A stretch of DNA of 40,576 bases, from contig JAFZFX010000010.1 of the NCBI GenBank assembly GCA_017555695.1, positions 1 to 40,576 on the forward strand, read 5' to 3'. Source of the DNA: Alistipes sp. GTDB lineage: Bacteria; Bacteroidota; Bacteroidia; Bacteroidales; Rikenellaceae. Below are positions 7,965 through 15,717 of the stretch, in pieces (position 1 is the stretch's first letter; each line of letters starts with the position of its first letter). The notes under the pieces were generated by a model that was not told where the DNA came from, ran no database searches, and saw only the letters and a program-made list of their open reading frames with translations. Position numbers and translations under genes: made by a program.

Positions 7965-8615
7965 TTAGCGGTTGAGGCCGGCGGTGACGATGGCTTCGGC
8001 GAGGAGGAAATCGTCGGGGTTGTCGATGTCCATACTCTCGATGCGGTCGGTGACGGCGGTGTAGGGGCGGAAGCCTATGCGGCGGTGGTTTTCTCTCCAG
8101 AGTTCGCGGCCGAAGATGAAGAACGCCGATGTCTCGACATATATCGGCTCGAGGTCCTGCGTGCGGGGTACATTCTCGAATGAGTAGTTCAGAGGCTCGT
8201 TCTGCCACCAGGCAAAGGTCTGTATCTTCTCTGCGCTGAATGCCGAGTCGTACTCGCCACTCTGCACCTTGCCGACGGCATCGGCTATGGTCTGCGTGCG
8301 GATGAAGGGCGAGGTGGCGTGTGCCAGGACATAGATGTCGGCCTCGACCTGCTGTGTGAAGGCGTCGTATATCTCGCGGCCGAGCGTAGTGTTGCTATCC
8401 AGGCTCTCGTCACGGCGCAGGAACTTCACACCCTCGGGCAGATGCTCGACGATGGCGGGGTTGCTGCAATAGACATACACCTCGTCGATGTTATCGACCT
8501 TTGTGAGCGTCTCCAGCAGATAGGCCATTAGCGGGCGGCCACCCAGCAGACGGAGGTTCTTGCCCTCGACGCGCTGGCTGTTGAGTCTTATAGGTACGAA
8601 TGCTACGGTTTTCAT
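7965..8615 (-). CDS. Acylneuraminate cytidylyltransferase-family protein (CMP-sugar synthase-like)
   Basis: The 216-residue protein starts MKTVAFVPIRLNSQRVEGKN, the N-terminal CTP-binding signature of NeuA/KdsB-type enzymes (R..S.R..GKN). A PLMAYLLETL helix, LAHATSPF (a version of the LxxTSPL motif) and a C-terminal ..DIDNPDDFLLAE (acidic metal-binding segment of NeuA-like enzymes) follow. Such enzymes join CTP to a nonulosonic or similar sugar, giving CMP-sugar plus pyrophosphate. No sialic, legionaminic or pseudaminic acid biosynthesis gene is in the window, so the sugar is unknown. It lies 15 bp downstream of the LuxE-like gene, very likely in one operon, and a terminator follows. Confidence 0.82.
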   Translation of the reverse strand: MKTVAFVPIRLNSQRVEGKNLRLLGGRPLMAYLLETLTKVDNIDEVYVYCSNPAIVEHLPEGVKFLRRDESLDSNTTLGREIYDAFTQQVEADIYVLAHATSPFIRTQTIADAVGKVQSGEYDSAFSAEKIQTFAWWQNEPLNYSFENVPRTQDLEPIYVETSAFFIFGRELWRENHRRIGFRPYTAVTDRIESMDIDNPDDFLLAEAIVTAGLNR

Positions 8616-8630
8616 ATCACTTTCGGTGGG

Positions 8631-9596
8631 TTATTGTACAAGCAGGTTGCAACCTCTGATATCGGCACCAGTGATGCGGCCATCGATTCTGAACGAGCCG
8701 TCGGCATAGGTGGCACCCATATCCTGCGTGGCGATGAACGCACACGACGAGGTGTTTGCCAGGTCTATAATATTTATTGCTCCGCGGCTGCCTCTGGGGA
8801 GCGAGCGCAGTGGGTTGTTTACATCGCGCACCATCACACGCATCCACTCTGGTGTGCGGAAGATGCCGTCGCCCGCAGAGTATCCCTGCGATGTCAGCTC
8901 GGCCATACCATACTCCGAGTGTATCTTCTCGACGCCAAATGCCGTTGTCAGTATGTGGTGGAACTCCGCCTTGGGTAGCTCCTCGCGCTGACCCTTCATA
9001 CCGCCTGTCTCCATTACGATGGTATTCTTGAGTTTTGGGGCATACTGCTCGGCCAAATCCCACAGAGCGTAGCTCACGCCCAGCAGAATCTTCGGCTTGG
9101 GGTCGGCCTCGATGTCAGCAATGAGTTTTTCGTATTCGTCGAGGTAGAAACCGCCCGAGCCGCATCGTGCGATGAGTCGGTCCACCATATAAACCAATGA
9201 CGAGCCCTCTCGCTGCAGATAGTTGGGCAGTAGGCCGTAGATGCTCCACTGCTCGGCTGCGCCGTAAAACGCCTCAAAAGCGGCTGTAAATGTGCGCTCG
9301 TAGTGTGCGAGGCTCTGCATCGGGTGGCGTGATGGGGTAGTGCCGCCCGTATTGCTCGAAGTGAAGACCTTTTCGGGTTCGCCCTCGCCGCAATAGATGT
9401 GGTGGGTCTTGAAGAGTTCAATCGGCAGGAAGGGAATCTCCTCCACACTTTTCACGCTGTCGGGGTCGATGCCCAGCAACTCGATGTACTGCCTGTAGGG
9501 CGCACACTCGCGTGCCTGGGATCTAAATAGCTCCAGCGCCGTGGTCACAAAACTCTCCTCGGAGTCTATGCCGAATATCTTATCCCACTCTTTCAT
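8631..9596 (-). CDS. LuxE/PaaK-like acyl-activating enzyme (acyl-protein synthetase family)
   Basis: The preferred start is the ATG at 9596 (MKEWDKIFGID), 5 nt after a TAnnTTTG box; an in-frame ATG-less extension to 9614 would run into that box. The 321-residue protein belongs to the adenylate-forming superfamily. It shows TSSNTGGTTPSRH (P-loop-like ATP motif, about residues 80-92), the HSEYGMAELTSQGY segment (substrate/adenylate A5-like motif) and a C-terminal RIDGRITGADIRGCN resembling the hinge (GRxxG). LuxE-type enzymes activate fatty acids as acyl-adenylates and hold them as thioesters (family knowledge). Bacteroidetes place such genes in polysaccharide clusters, where an acyl modification of a sugar is plausible (inference). 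First gene of a two-gene operon with the cytidylyltransferase. Confidence 0.78.
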   Translation of the reverse strand: MKEWDKIFGIDSEESFVTTALELFRSQARECAPYRQYIELLGIDPDSVKSVEEIPFLPIELFKTHHIYCGEGEPEKVFTSSNTGGTTPSRHPMQSLAHYERTFTAAFEAFYGAAEQWSIYGLLPNYLQREGSSLVYMVDRLIARCGSGGFYLDEYEKLIADIEADPKPKILLGVSYALWDLAEQYAPKLKNTIVMETGGMKGQREELPKAEFHHILTTAFGVEKIHSEYGMAELTSQGYSAGDGIFRTPEWMRVMVRDVNNPLRSLPRGSRGAINIIDLANTSSCAFIATQDMGATYADGSFRIDGRITGADIRGCNLLVQ

Positions 9597-9601
9597 CACA
9601 A

Positions 9602-9609
9602 CAAAGATA
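9602..9609 (-). promoter_or_regulatory. -7 element before the LuxE-like gene
   Basis: Minus strand TATCTTTG, an exact TAnnTTTG, ending 5 nt before the ATG at 9596. No clear -33 box 19-21 nt upstream. The predicted transcript would be almost leaderless. Confidence 0.45.
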
Positions 9610-9670
9610 CACAATTAACTCGAACTTCTCGCCTCGCCTTAGAAAAAATAGTCAATTATTATTAAATACA

Positions 9671-9718
9671 AAACCCGACCCAAGAAGTTGAATCTTCAAC
9701 CTCTTGAATCGGGTTTTT
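9671..9718 (-). terminator. Terminator after infC
   Basis: On the minus strand AACCCGA pairs with TCGGGTT at the base of a longer stem with AAGA/TCTT and GTTGAA/TCAAC blocks, followed by a T-rich tract. It closes the thrS-infC unit, so no rpmI-rplT follows. Confidence 0.75.
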
Positions 9719-9754
9719 ATATGTGGCCATTGTGGCCTATCTGCCAGTCTTGGA

Positions 9755-10363
9755 CTACTTCTTTGTGCCCTTGGGAGCAAGAATCATATTCATCTTCTTG
9801 CCATCGAGCTTAGGCATAGCCTCAACCTTTGCAATCTCCTCGAGGTCGGTGGCGAAACGCAACAGCAGAATCTCACCCTGCTCCTTGAAGACGATTGAAC
9901 GGCCGCGGAAGAATACAGAGGCCTTAACCTTTGCGCCCTCCTTGATGAAGTTCTCGGCGTGCTTGAGCTTGAAGTTGTAGTCGTGGTCGTCAGTCTGCGG
10001 ACCGAAACGAATCTCCTTGATTACAATCTTCACCTGCTTGGCCTTAATCTCCTTAGCCTTACGCTTCTGCTGGTAGAGGAATTTCTGATAGTCGGCGATG
10101 CGACATACGGGAGGATCTGCTTTGGGTGAAATCTCAATCAAATCCAGCTCCATCTCGTCGGCCATAGCCAAAGCCTCGCGAAGCGATACTACCGTATTGG
10201 GCTCGACATTCTCACCCACCAGACGAACCGTCTGAGCGGTAATCTCGTCGTTGATACGGTTGGGGTTCTCTTTCTCTACTCGTTTGCCTCGCATCCCCTG
10301 CTGAGGCTTGTTTCCGCCGTTCTGCACGGGACGCGGCGGAAAGGGTTTTTGTGTAATTGCCAA
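9755..10363 (-). CDS. infC: Translation initiation factor IF-3 with a non-ATG start
   Basis: The 202-residue protein has a 35-residue basic, proline-rich extension. The IF3 N-domain follows ([17 protein letters not shown], then [27 protein letters not shown]), then a lysine-rich linker and the C-domain ([37 protein letters not shown]). IF3 binds the 30S subunit, prevents 70S association and checks the start codon. No ATG exists upstream in frame before a stop; the only good start is TTG (10361-10363). The first internal ATG (residue 24) would remove part of the extension but not the core. Lies 61 bp after thrS and is probably cotranscribed with it. A rare start codon is a known route of infC autoregulation in other bacteria. 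Confidence 0.95.
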   Translation of the reverse strand: MAITQKPFPPRPVQNGGNKPQQGMRGKRVEKENPNRINDEITAQTVRLVGENVEPNTVVSLREALAMADEMELDLIEISPKADPPVCRIADYQKFLYQQKRKAKEIKAKQVKIVIKEIRFGPQTDDHDYNFKLKHAENFIKEGAKVKASVFFRGRSIVFKEQGEILLLRFATDLEEIAKVEAMPKLDGKKMNMILAPKGTKK

Positions 10364-10424
10364 ATTAGTAAATGTTTGTATTACTTCTTATTTATTATGC
10401 GGATAATCTGCTCCTTTGGGGCGA

Positions 10425-12371
10425 TTACTCCATTTTGTTTGCTTCGATCTCGGCATCAACCAATCCAGTGATGTAAGCTGCGAACTCCTCAACGCTCATT
10501 GCGCCCTTGTCGCCCTCACCCTGAACACGAACCGATACCTTGCCCTCGGCAGCCTCCTTCTCACCTACAATCAAGAGGAAGGGGATACGCTTGAGCTCGT
10601 TGTCGCGAATCTTGCGGCCAATCTTCTCGTTACGCTCATCAACCTGAACACGCACATCGGCCTTGCCAAGACGCTTTGCCACCTCGTTGGCGTAGTCGTT
10701 GAACTTCTCCGAGATGGGCAGGATAACTGCCTGGTCGGGAGTCAGCCACAAGGGGAACTTACCAGCTGTGTGCTCCAACAATACGGCTACGAAACGCTCC
10801 ATTGAACCGAACGGCGCACGGTGAATCATAATCGGGCGGTGCAACTTGTCGTCGTTGCCCTTGTATGTAAGGTCGAAACGCTCGGGCAGGTTGTAGTCCA
10901 CCTGGATAGTACCCAGCTGCCAGCTGCGGCCGAGTGCGTCCTTAACCATAAAGTCCAGCTTGGGGCCGTAGAACGCAGCCTCGCCCAACTCAACAGTTGT
11001 GTTGAGGCCCTTCTCCTTACAAGCCTGGATGATAGCCGACTCTGCCTTCTCCCAGTTCTCATCCGAGCCGATGTACTTCTCGGTGTTGTTGGGGTCACGC
11101 AACGAAATCTGTGCTGTGTAGTTCTCGAACTTGAGTGTGCGGAAGATGTAGAGTACGATGTCGATAACCTTCTCGAACTCCTCCAGCAACTGGTCGGGGC
11201 GTACGAAGAGGTGAGCATCATCCTGTGTAAAGCTGCGTACGCGTGTCAAACCGTGCAACTCTCCCGACTGCTCATAACGATATACCGTACCGAACTCGGC
11301 CAGACGGACGGGCAGATCCTTGTAAGAACGGGGCTTCGAGCGGTAGATCTCGCAGTGGTGGGGGCAGTTCATAGGCTTGAGCAGGTACTCCTCACCCTCG
11401 AAAGGTGTGTGGATAGGCTGGAATGAGTCCTTGCCGTACTTTGCGTAGTGGCCTGATGTAACATACAAATCCTTGTTACCGATGTGGGGTGTGATAACCT
11501 GCATATAGCCGTAGTCCTTCTGAATCTGGCGCAAGAAACGCTCCAGACGGTCGCGCAACTCGGCACCCTTGGGGAGCCACATAGGCAGACCCTGACCTAC
11601 ACGCTGTGAGAACATAAAGAGTTCGAGGTCCTTACCCAGCTTACGGTGGTCACGCTTCTTGGCCTCCTCAATCATAGCCAGATACTCGTCGAGCATCGAC
11701 TTCTTGGGGAACGATACACCATAGATACGAGTAAGCATCTTGTTCTTCTCGTTACCACGCCAGTAAGCACCTGCTACCGATGTAAGCTTAACGGCCTTGA
11801 TAACACCCGTGTTGGGGATGTGCGGGCCTCGGCAGAGGTCGGTGAAGTCACCGTTTGTATAGAATGAGATTGTGCCATCCTCAAGGTCTTGAATCAACTC
11901 AACCTTGTACTGGTCACCCTTCTCGGTGAATGTCTTGAGAGCATCGGCTTTCGATACTTCTGAACGCACAAGCTCCTCCTTCTGACGAGCCAGCTCCTGC
12001 ATCTTCTTCTCGATGGTCTCCAGGTCGCCCTCGGTGATGGGTGTGGGTGAATCAACATCGTAGTAGAAACCGTTGTCGATGGCGGGGCCGATACCGAACT
12101 TGATGCCCGGATAGAGAGCCTGCAACGCCTCGGCCAACAGGTGCGATGATGTGTGCCAGAAGGCGTGCTTGCCCTCGGCGTCGTCCCACTTGTAGAACTT
12201 GATTGATGCGTCCTCGTCGATGGCGCGAGTCATATCGACAGTAGCGCCGTTTACCGAAGCGGCCAGACAGTCGGCAGCGAGACGAGGGCTGATGCTCTCG
12301 GCTACTTGGTAAGCAGTTGTCCCTTTGGCAAACTCCTTGACATTGCCGTCGGGGAAAGTGATTTTAATCAT
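10425..12371 (-). CDS. thrS: Threonine--tRNA ligase
   Basis: The 648-residue class II synthetase has the full domain set. A TGS domain (1-62) is followed by the editing domain with [11 protein letters not shown] (73-83, His pair). The catalytic core carries the zinc-binding NCPHHCEIY (around 335-343), [16 protein letters not shown] and [11 protein letters not shown], and the C-terminal anticodon-binding domain starts near 545 ([14 protein letters not shown]). It charges tRNA-Thr with threonine, editing mischarged serine. It precedes infC as in many bacteria. A 170-nt leader with a small hairpin lies upstream, which may control it. Confidence 0.97.
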   Translation of the reverse strand: MIKITFPDGNVKEFAKGTTAYQVAESISPRLAADCLAASVNGATVDMTRAIDEDASIKFYKWDDAEGKHAFWHTSSHLLAEALQALYPGIKFGIGPAIDNGFYYDVDSPTPITEGDLETIEKKMQELARQKEELVRSEVSKADALKTFTEKGDQYKVELIQDLEDGTISFYTNGDFTDLCRGPHIPNTGVIKAVKLTSVAGAYWRGNEKNKMLTRIYGVSFPKKSMLDEYLAMIEEAKKRDHRKLGKDLELFMFSQRVGQGLPMWLPKGAELRDRLERFLRQIQKDYGYMQVITPHIGNKDLYVTSGHYAKYGKDSFQPIHTPFEGEEYLLKPMNCPHHCEIYRSKPRSYKDLPVRLAEFGTVYRYEQSGELHGLTRVRSFTQDDAHLFVRPDQLLEEFEKVIDIVLYIFRTLKFENYTAQISLRDPNNTEKYIGSDENWEKAESAIIQACKEKGLNTTVELGEAAFYGPKLDFMVKDALGRSWQLGTIQVDYNLPERFDLTYKGNDDKLHRPIMIHRAPFGSMERFVAVLLEHTAGKFPLWLTPDQAVILPISEKFNDYANEVAKRLGKADVRVQVDERNEKIGRKIRDNELKRIPFLLIVGEKEAAEGKVSVRVQGEGDKGAMSVEEFAAYITGLVDAEIEANKME

Positions 12372-12547
12372 AATTGTTATTTAAGTTTTATGTTTTGAGC
12401 CTTCGGCCGCTTCCACAATTACGAGACGGAATACGGTCTCGGCCCGATTATTTTTTTTTATTAAAGTTTCCTAAAGAGGCTCTTTCGGCGCCTTGCTTGT
12501 CCTCAAAATAGCTCTTTTAATAAAACTTTTCTTGCAAAAATGCAGAA
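12372..12547 (-). promoter_or_regulatory. thrS leader region with hairpins, possible regulatory leader
   Basis: Between the small membrane-protein gene and thrS, the minus strand contains a hairpin CGAGAC / GTCTCG (12422-12427 and 12436-12441) and a GGCCGAAGGC mini-hairpin (about 12400-12411). A T/A-rich tract lies at 12449-12464. No T-box signature and no good TAnnTTTG box were seen. thrS is autoregulated through its leader in some bacteria; here this is only a possibility. Confidence 0.3.
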
Positions 12548-12775
12548 TTACTCCTTCTGCTCTTTGCGCTCTTCGCGTTTTTTGCGAATGTAGTCGTAGA
12601 TGAAGTATCCTGCTGCAACGAGCACGCCCACCTCGGCAATGGTAGAGGCCCACTCTATCGCCTCGCCCGTGTTGGCTTTATAGACATTTGCGCCTAAGCC
12701 CACAACCGAGAGCATTGCGACGGCTATCCATAAGCCTAAGTTGCCGCGTGTATGTCTTGTTCCTCCCTCCAGCAT
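12548..12775 (-). CDS. Small two-helix membrane protein of unknown function
   Basis: A 75-residue protein starting 12 nt after pdxA on the same strand, probably translated from the same mRNA. It has two predicted transmembrane helices (about 13-33, LGLWIAVAMLSVVGLGANVY, and about 43-62, ASTIAEVGVLVAAGYFIYDY) and a strongly charged tail KKREERKEQKE. The positive charges after helix 2 predict a cytoplasmic C-terminus. I do not recognise the family; its proximity to pdxA and thrS gives no functional clue. Confidence 0.6.
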   Translation of the reverse strand: MLEGGTRHTRGNLGLWIAVAMLSVVGLGANVYKANTGEAIEWASTIAEVGVLVAAGYFIYDYIRKKREERKEQKE

Positions 12776-12787
12776 AGTGTATGCGGT

Positions 12788-13882
12788 TTAGTCGTTATCC
12801 TCTGGCAACTTCAAATCCTTGATCGATACATCACGACCCTTTTCGCGCTCGAAGTGCTGCAACGGACGAGCATTCCACTGTGCCCATTGGCGGCGGTGGC
12901 GTACGATATCCATTGCGGCGTAGATAGCGTTACGCATCGACTGCGCATCGGCTACACCCTTGCCTGCGATGTCGTAACCAGTGCCGTGGTCGGGCGATGT
13001 GCGTACGGCCGAAAGACCTGCTGTGAAGTTCACGCCGTCGGGCGAGATTGTCTTGAACGGAGTGAGTCCCTGGTCGTGGTACATAGCCAATACGGCATCA
13101 TATTTTGCATATCCGCCAGTCGCAAACAAACCGTCAGCGGGGAAGGGGCCAAATGCCAGGATACCCTCCTGGAAAGCCTCCTCGATGGCGGGCTTGATAA
13201 TCTCCTGCTCCTCGGTGCCGAGCATTCCGCCCTCACCCGCGTGGGGGTTGAGCGAGAGTACTGCGATGCGGGGCTCGACGATGCCGAAGTCCTGCTTGAG
13301 CGAATGGCGCAGTGTAGTGAGTGACTTTATAATCTTCTCCTTCGAGATGCTACGGCTAACCTCGGCCACGGGGATGTGAATTGTCACAAGTCCCACGCGC
13401 AGACGGTCGCTGCACATAATCATCATCGGCTCACCCTCGAAGTTGGCTGCCACGAACTCGGTGTGGCCTGTGTGCTGGAACTGCTCGCTTTGGGCTGTCT
13501 CCTTGTCGATGGGGGCTGTCACCAGCGCATCGATAGCGCCACGCTTGAGGTCTGCTACGGCACGGTTGAGCGCTTCGACTGCTGCCTTACCCGCATCCTT
13601 TGATGCTACACCAGGCTGGGGCTTAGCTTCGCCGCACTCCACCAAGTTTACCTTGCCGCGACGCGCCTCCTCGGCTGATGCCACGACATTGAAGTTTACA
13701 ACTCCATCCTCCTCCTTGTTGATGAGGGGCATATAAGCCTTTGCGGCCTGCTGTGAGCCATATACGATGGGGGTGAACATCTCTGTCTGACGCTCGTCGG
13801 CCAGGCTGCGGAGTATAACCTCCCATCCAACACCATTCGTATCTCCTTGAGTAATTCCTATCTTAAGTCTGTAATCTGACAT
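12788..13882 (-). CDS. pdxA: 4-hydroxythreonine-4-phosphate dehydrogenase
   Basis: The start is the ATG at 13882 (MSDYRLKIGITQGD); a longer form would need a TTG at 13903. The 364-residue protein matches PdxA in GITQGDTNGVGWEV near the N-terminus, GHTEFVAANF (metal-binding His), LSLNPHAGEGG, and MYHDQGLTPFKT with DHGTGYDIAGKG near the C-terminus. PdxA oxidises 4-phosphohydroxy-L-threonine with NAD+ in the DXP-dependent pathway to pyridoxal phosphate; PdxJ then uses the product. No other pdx gene is in the window. Slightly longer than the E. coli enzyme, mainly by an insertion (about 50-80). A TATATTTG box lies 25 nt upstream, next to an AT-rich palindrome. Confidence 0.94.
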   Translation of the reverse strand: MSDYRLKIGITQGDTNGVGWEVILRSLADERQTEMFTPIVYGSQQAAKAYMPLINKEEDGVVNFNVVASAEEARRGKVNLVECGEAKPQPGVASKDAGKAAVEALNRAVADLKRGAIDALVTAPIDKETAQSEQFQHTGHTEFVAANFEGEPMMIMCSDRLRVGLVTIHIPVAEVSRSISKEKIIKSLTTLRHSLKQDFGIVEPRIAVLSLNPHAGEGGMLGTEEQEIIKPAIEEAFQEGILAFGPFPADGLFATGGYAKYDAVLAMYHDQGLTPFKTISPDGVNFTAGLSAVRTSPDHGTGYDIAGKGVADAQSMRNAIYAAMDIVRHRRQWAQWNARPLQHFEREKGRDVSIKDLKLPEDND

Positions 13883-13907
13883 ATCAAAATCAATCGTTTT
13901 CAATCAG

Positions 13908-13936
13908 CAAATATACTAATAATTTCCAATTATTAG
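13908..13936 (-). promoter_or_regulatory. pdxA promoter -7 box with adjacent palindrome
   Basis: Minus-strand TATATTTG (13908-13915) is a perfect -7 box. Directly upstream, in the spacer between -7 and -33, lies a perfect 9-bp-arm palindrome, CTAATAATT-TCC-AATTATTAG (13916-13936), a candidate operator. No TTTG -33 box is evident. Confidence 0.45.
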
Positions 13937-13970
13937 CTTAATGTCGAGGTAATTGACGCCTTGCAACAAA

Positions 13971-13996
13971 AAAAACGGCTTTTTAGGGCCGTTTTT
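13971..13996. terminator. Bidirectional terminator after the SpoU methyltransferase gene
   Basis: AAAAACGGC (13971-13979) pairs with GCCGTTTTT (13988-13996); the minus-strand transcript ends in a run of eight T. It separates the trmH-like gene from the pdxA promoter region. Confidence 0.8.
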
Positions 13997-14040
13997 CTCT
14001 ATTTTTCGCCTATGCGTAGGCGCTTATTTACTATGTGGCG

Positions 14041-14781
14041 TTACTTCGCGCGGCGGCGGAACTCGGCGCAGACGATGCCCGTAGCCATCGCTACATTCAG
14101 TGACTCCGAGCCCTGTCTTTCAGGCGGGTACGACGGTATGAGTAGTCGGTGGCTGAAGTGGCGCGCGCACTCTGCGCTGACGCCCTTGCCCTCGTTGCCC
14201 ATAACTATCACGCCACGATTCTCGAGCGTCTGGCTCTCGTAGATATTTTCGCCATCGAGCATTGTGCCGTAGATGGGTATCTGCTTCTCGGCCGAGCGAG
14301 AGAGCAACGCCTCCAGGTCGAGGTAGTGTACTCTAACACGCAGTATAGCCCCCATCGTGGCCTGGATGACCTTGGGGTTGTAGCAGTCGGCAGTGGTTGC
14401 CGAGCAGAATATGTCGCTGATGCCAAACCAGTCGGCAAGGCGTATGATTGTGCCGAGGTTGCCTGGATTCTGCACTCCGTCGAGCGCCAACGACAAACTA
14501 TTATCGGGGGCCGTTGCGGGTGTCGAGAATCGTGGTTGCTCGACGATGGCCAAGCAGTTTGAAGCACTCTTGAGCTGCGAAATGCGCTCCATCTCTTTGG
14601 GTGTTACGACCTCGGCCTGACCTTGCAGAATACCCTCCAGAGCGTATATCTTGCGTATGCGAAGTCCCGACGCGATAATCTCGTTGATTAGCTTTTCGCC
14701 TTCGGCAATGAATAGTCGCTCCTCATCGCGGGTCTGCTTGTCGGCCAGTGAACGGACGAATTGTATCTCGGCTTTTGTCAT
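14041..14781 (-). CDS. TrmH/SpoU-family RNA 2'-O-methyltransferase
   Basis: The 246-residue protein begins with an RNA-binding substrate domain (MTKAEIQFVRSLADKQTRDEERLFIAEGEK). The knotted SPOUT fold follows: LALDGVQNPGNLGTIIRLADWFG (motif 1, with Asn and Arg for catalysis), VIVMGNEGKGVS (motif 2, SAM) and IPSYP..GSESLNVAMATGI (motif 3). It uses SAM to methylate ribose 2'-OH in rRNA or tRNA; the exact target cannot be told from the sequence. Its ATG overlaps the stop of rnz by 4 nt (ATGA), indicating translational coupling. Last gene of the operon, closed by a terminator. Confidence 0.9.
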   Translation of the reverse strand: MTKAEIQFVRSLADKQTRDEERLFIAEGEKLINEIIASGLRIRKIYALEGILQGQAEVVTPKEMERISQLKSASNCLAIVEQPRFSTPATAPDNSLSLALDGVQNPGNLGTIIRLADWFGISDIFCSATTADCYNPKVIQATMGAILRVRVHYLDLEALLSRSAEKQIPIYGTMLDGENIYESQTLENRGVIVMGNEGKGVSAECARHFSHRLLIPSYPPERQGSESLNVAMATGIVCAEFRRRAK

Positions 14782-15710
14782 AATCTTTGGCGTTTAGGCT
14801 CTATTAAAAATGTCTCCCCCTCGCGGGCAATATCCGTGGCGGGGAATATGGCACGACACTCCTCCAGCAGTGGCGTGAGGTCTCTGTAGCGTGACGAGAA
14901 GTGACCTATGAGCAGTCTTCCAGCGCCAGCCATAGTGGCCACCTTGGCGGCATCGGCTGTGGTGGCGTGGCCACGCTCCTTGGCTGTCTTACGCTCTGAG
15001 GCACAGTAGGTGGCCTCGTGGTAGAGCATATCGACCCCCTCGACCATCTTTGCCAGTCGTGCCGAGTAGTTGGTGTCGGAGCAGTAGGCGTAGGAGAGGG
15101 TGGAGTAGGGACGGTAGGTAATTGCCTTGTTCTCAATCACCTCGCCACTCTCCAAAGTCACATCTTCGCCTCGCTTGGCCGCCACAATCTGGGCCAGCGA
15201 GAGCGAGTAACGCTCGATGGCAAACTTGCTGACATTGAGCGGTGGCTCCTTCTGTCTAAAGAGGTAGCCCGCCGTCGGTACGCGGTGGCGTAGCGGCAGC
15301 GACCACACCTCGGTAGTGTCGTTTTCGAAGATTATCTGATGCTTGGTAGTGTCCACCTCAACCCACTCGGGAGTGTAGGGCAAGTCGCTCTCGCACAGGC
15401 GCAAAAAAGCCTCCAGCATCTCGCCAAAGGGGCGAGGTGCATAGATGCGTAGCGGTGTGCGGCGGCCATAGAGTCCCAGCGTCGATAGCAACGGAAACAG
15501 ACCATAGAGATGGTCGCCGTGCAGGTGCGAGATGAAGACAGCTCGCAACTTCAGTATCGAGACGCCACAACGGAACATCTGGCGTTGCACGCCCTCGCCA
15601 GCATCGACCAGAAAGAGTTGCTCGTTGATATTGACAACTTGCGCCGAGGGGTGTGATGTGGCGGTCGGCTTGGCCGAGGCATTTCCGAGTATGGTTACAG
15701 CTATTGACAT
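14778..15710 (-). CDS. rnz: Ribonuclease Z
   Basis: A 310-residue metallo-beta-lactamase-fold nuclease with the zinc-binding SHLHGDH (61-67), GNASAKPTATSHPS near the N-terminus (typical RNase Z GTS-like loop), LFLVDAGEGVQRQM, YSYA..DTNY-like segment and GHATTADAAKVA with a C-terminal GHFSSRY. RNase Z cleaves the 3' trailer of tRNA precursors. The length equals that of short (non-ELAC2) RNase Z enzymes. It starts 7 bp after trxB and overlaps the next gene by 4 nt. Confidence 0.93.
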   Translation of the reverse strand: MSIAVTILGNASAKPTATSHPSAQVVNINEQLFLVDAGEGVQRQMFRCGVSILKLRAVFISHLHGDHLYGLFPLLSTLGLYGRRTPLRIYAPRPFGEMLEAFLRLCESDLPYTPEWVEVDTTKHQIIFENDTTEVWSLPLRHRVPTAGYLFRQKEPPLNVSKFAIERYSLSLAQIVAAKRGEDVTLESGEVIENKAITYRPYSTLSYAYCSDTNYSARLAKMVEGVDMLYHEATYCASERKTAKERGHATTADAAKVATMAGAGRLLIGHFSSRYRDLTPLLEECRAIFPATDIAREGETFLIEPKRQRL

Positions 15711-15717
15711 CAGCTTA

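Noticed and set aside
8617-9063. 148-codon minus-strand frame overlapping the LuxE-like gene
   Set aside because: A different frame within the LuxE-like gene; the true gene has homology along its full length.
10821-11426. 201-codon frame antisense to thrS
   Set aside because: Shadow of the threonyl-tRNA synthetase frame; no promoter or recognisable domain.
12372-12547. T-box riboswitch before thrS
   Set aside because: No T-box sequence or specifier structure is visible, and Bacteroidetes are not known to use it.
13961-14040. Small gene between the pdxA promoter and the SpoU gene
   Set aside because: The stretch is explained by a bidirectional terminator with long A and T tracts.
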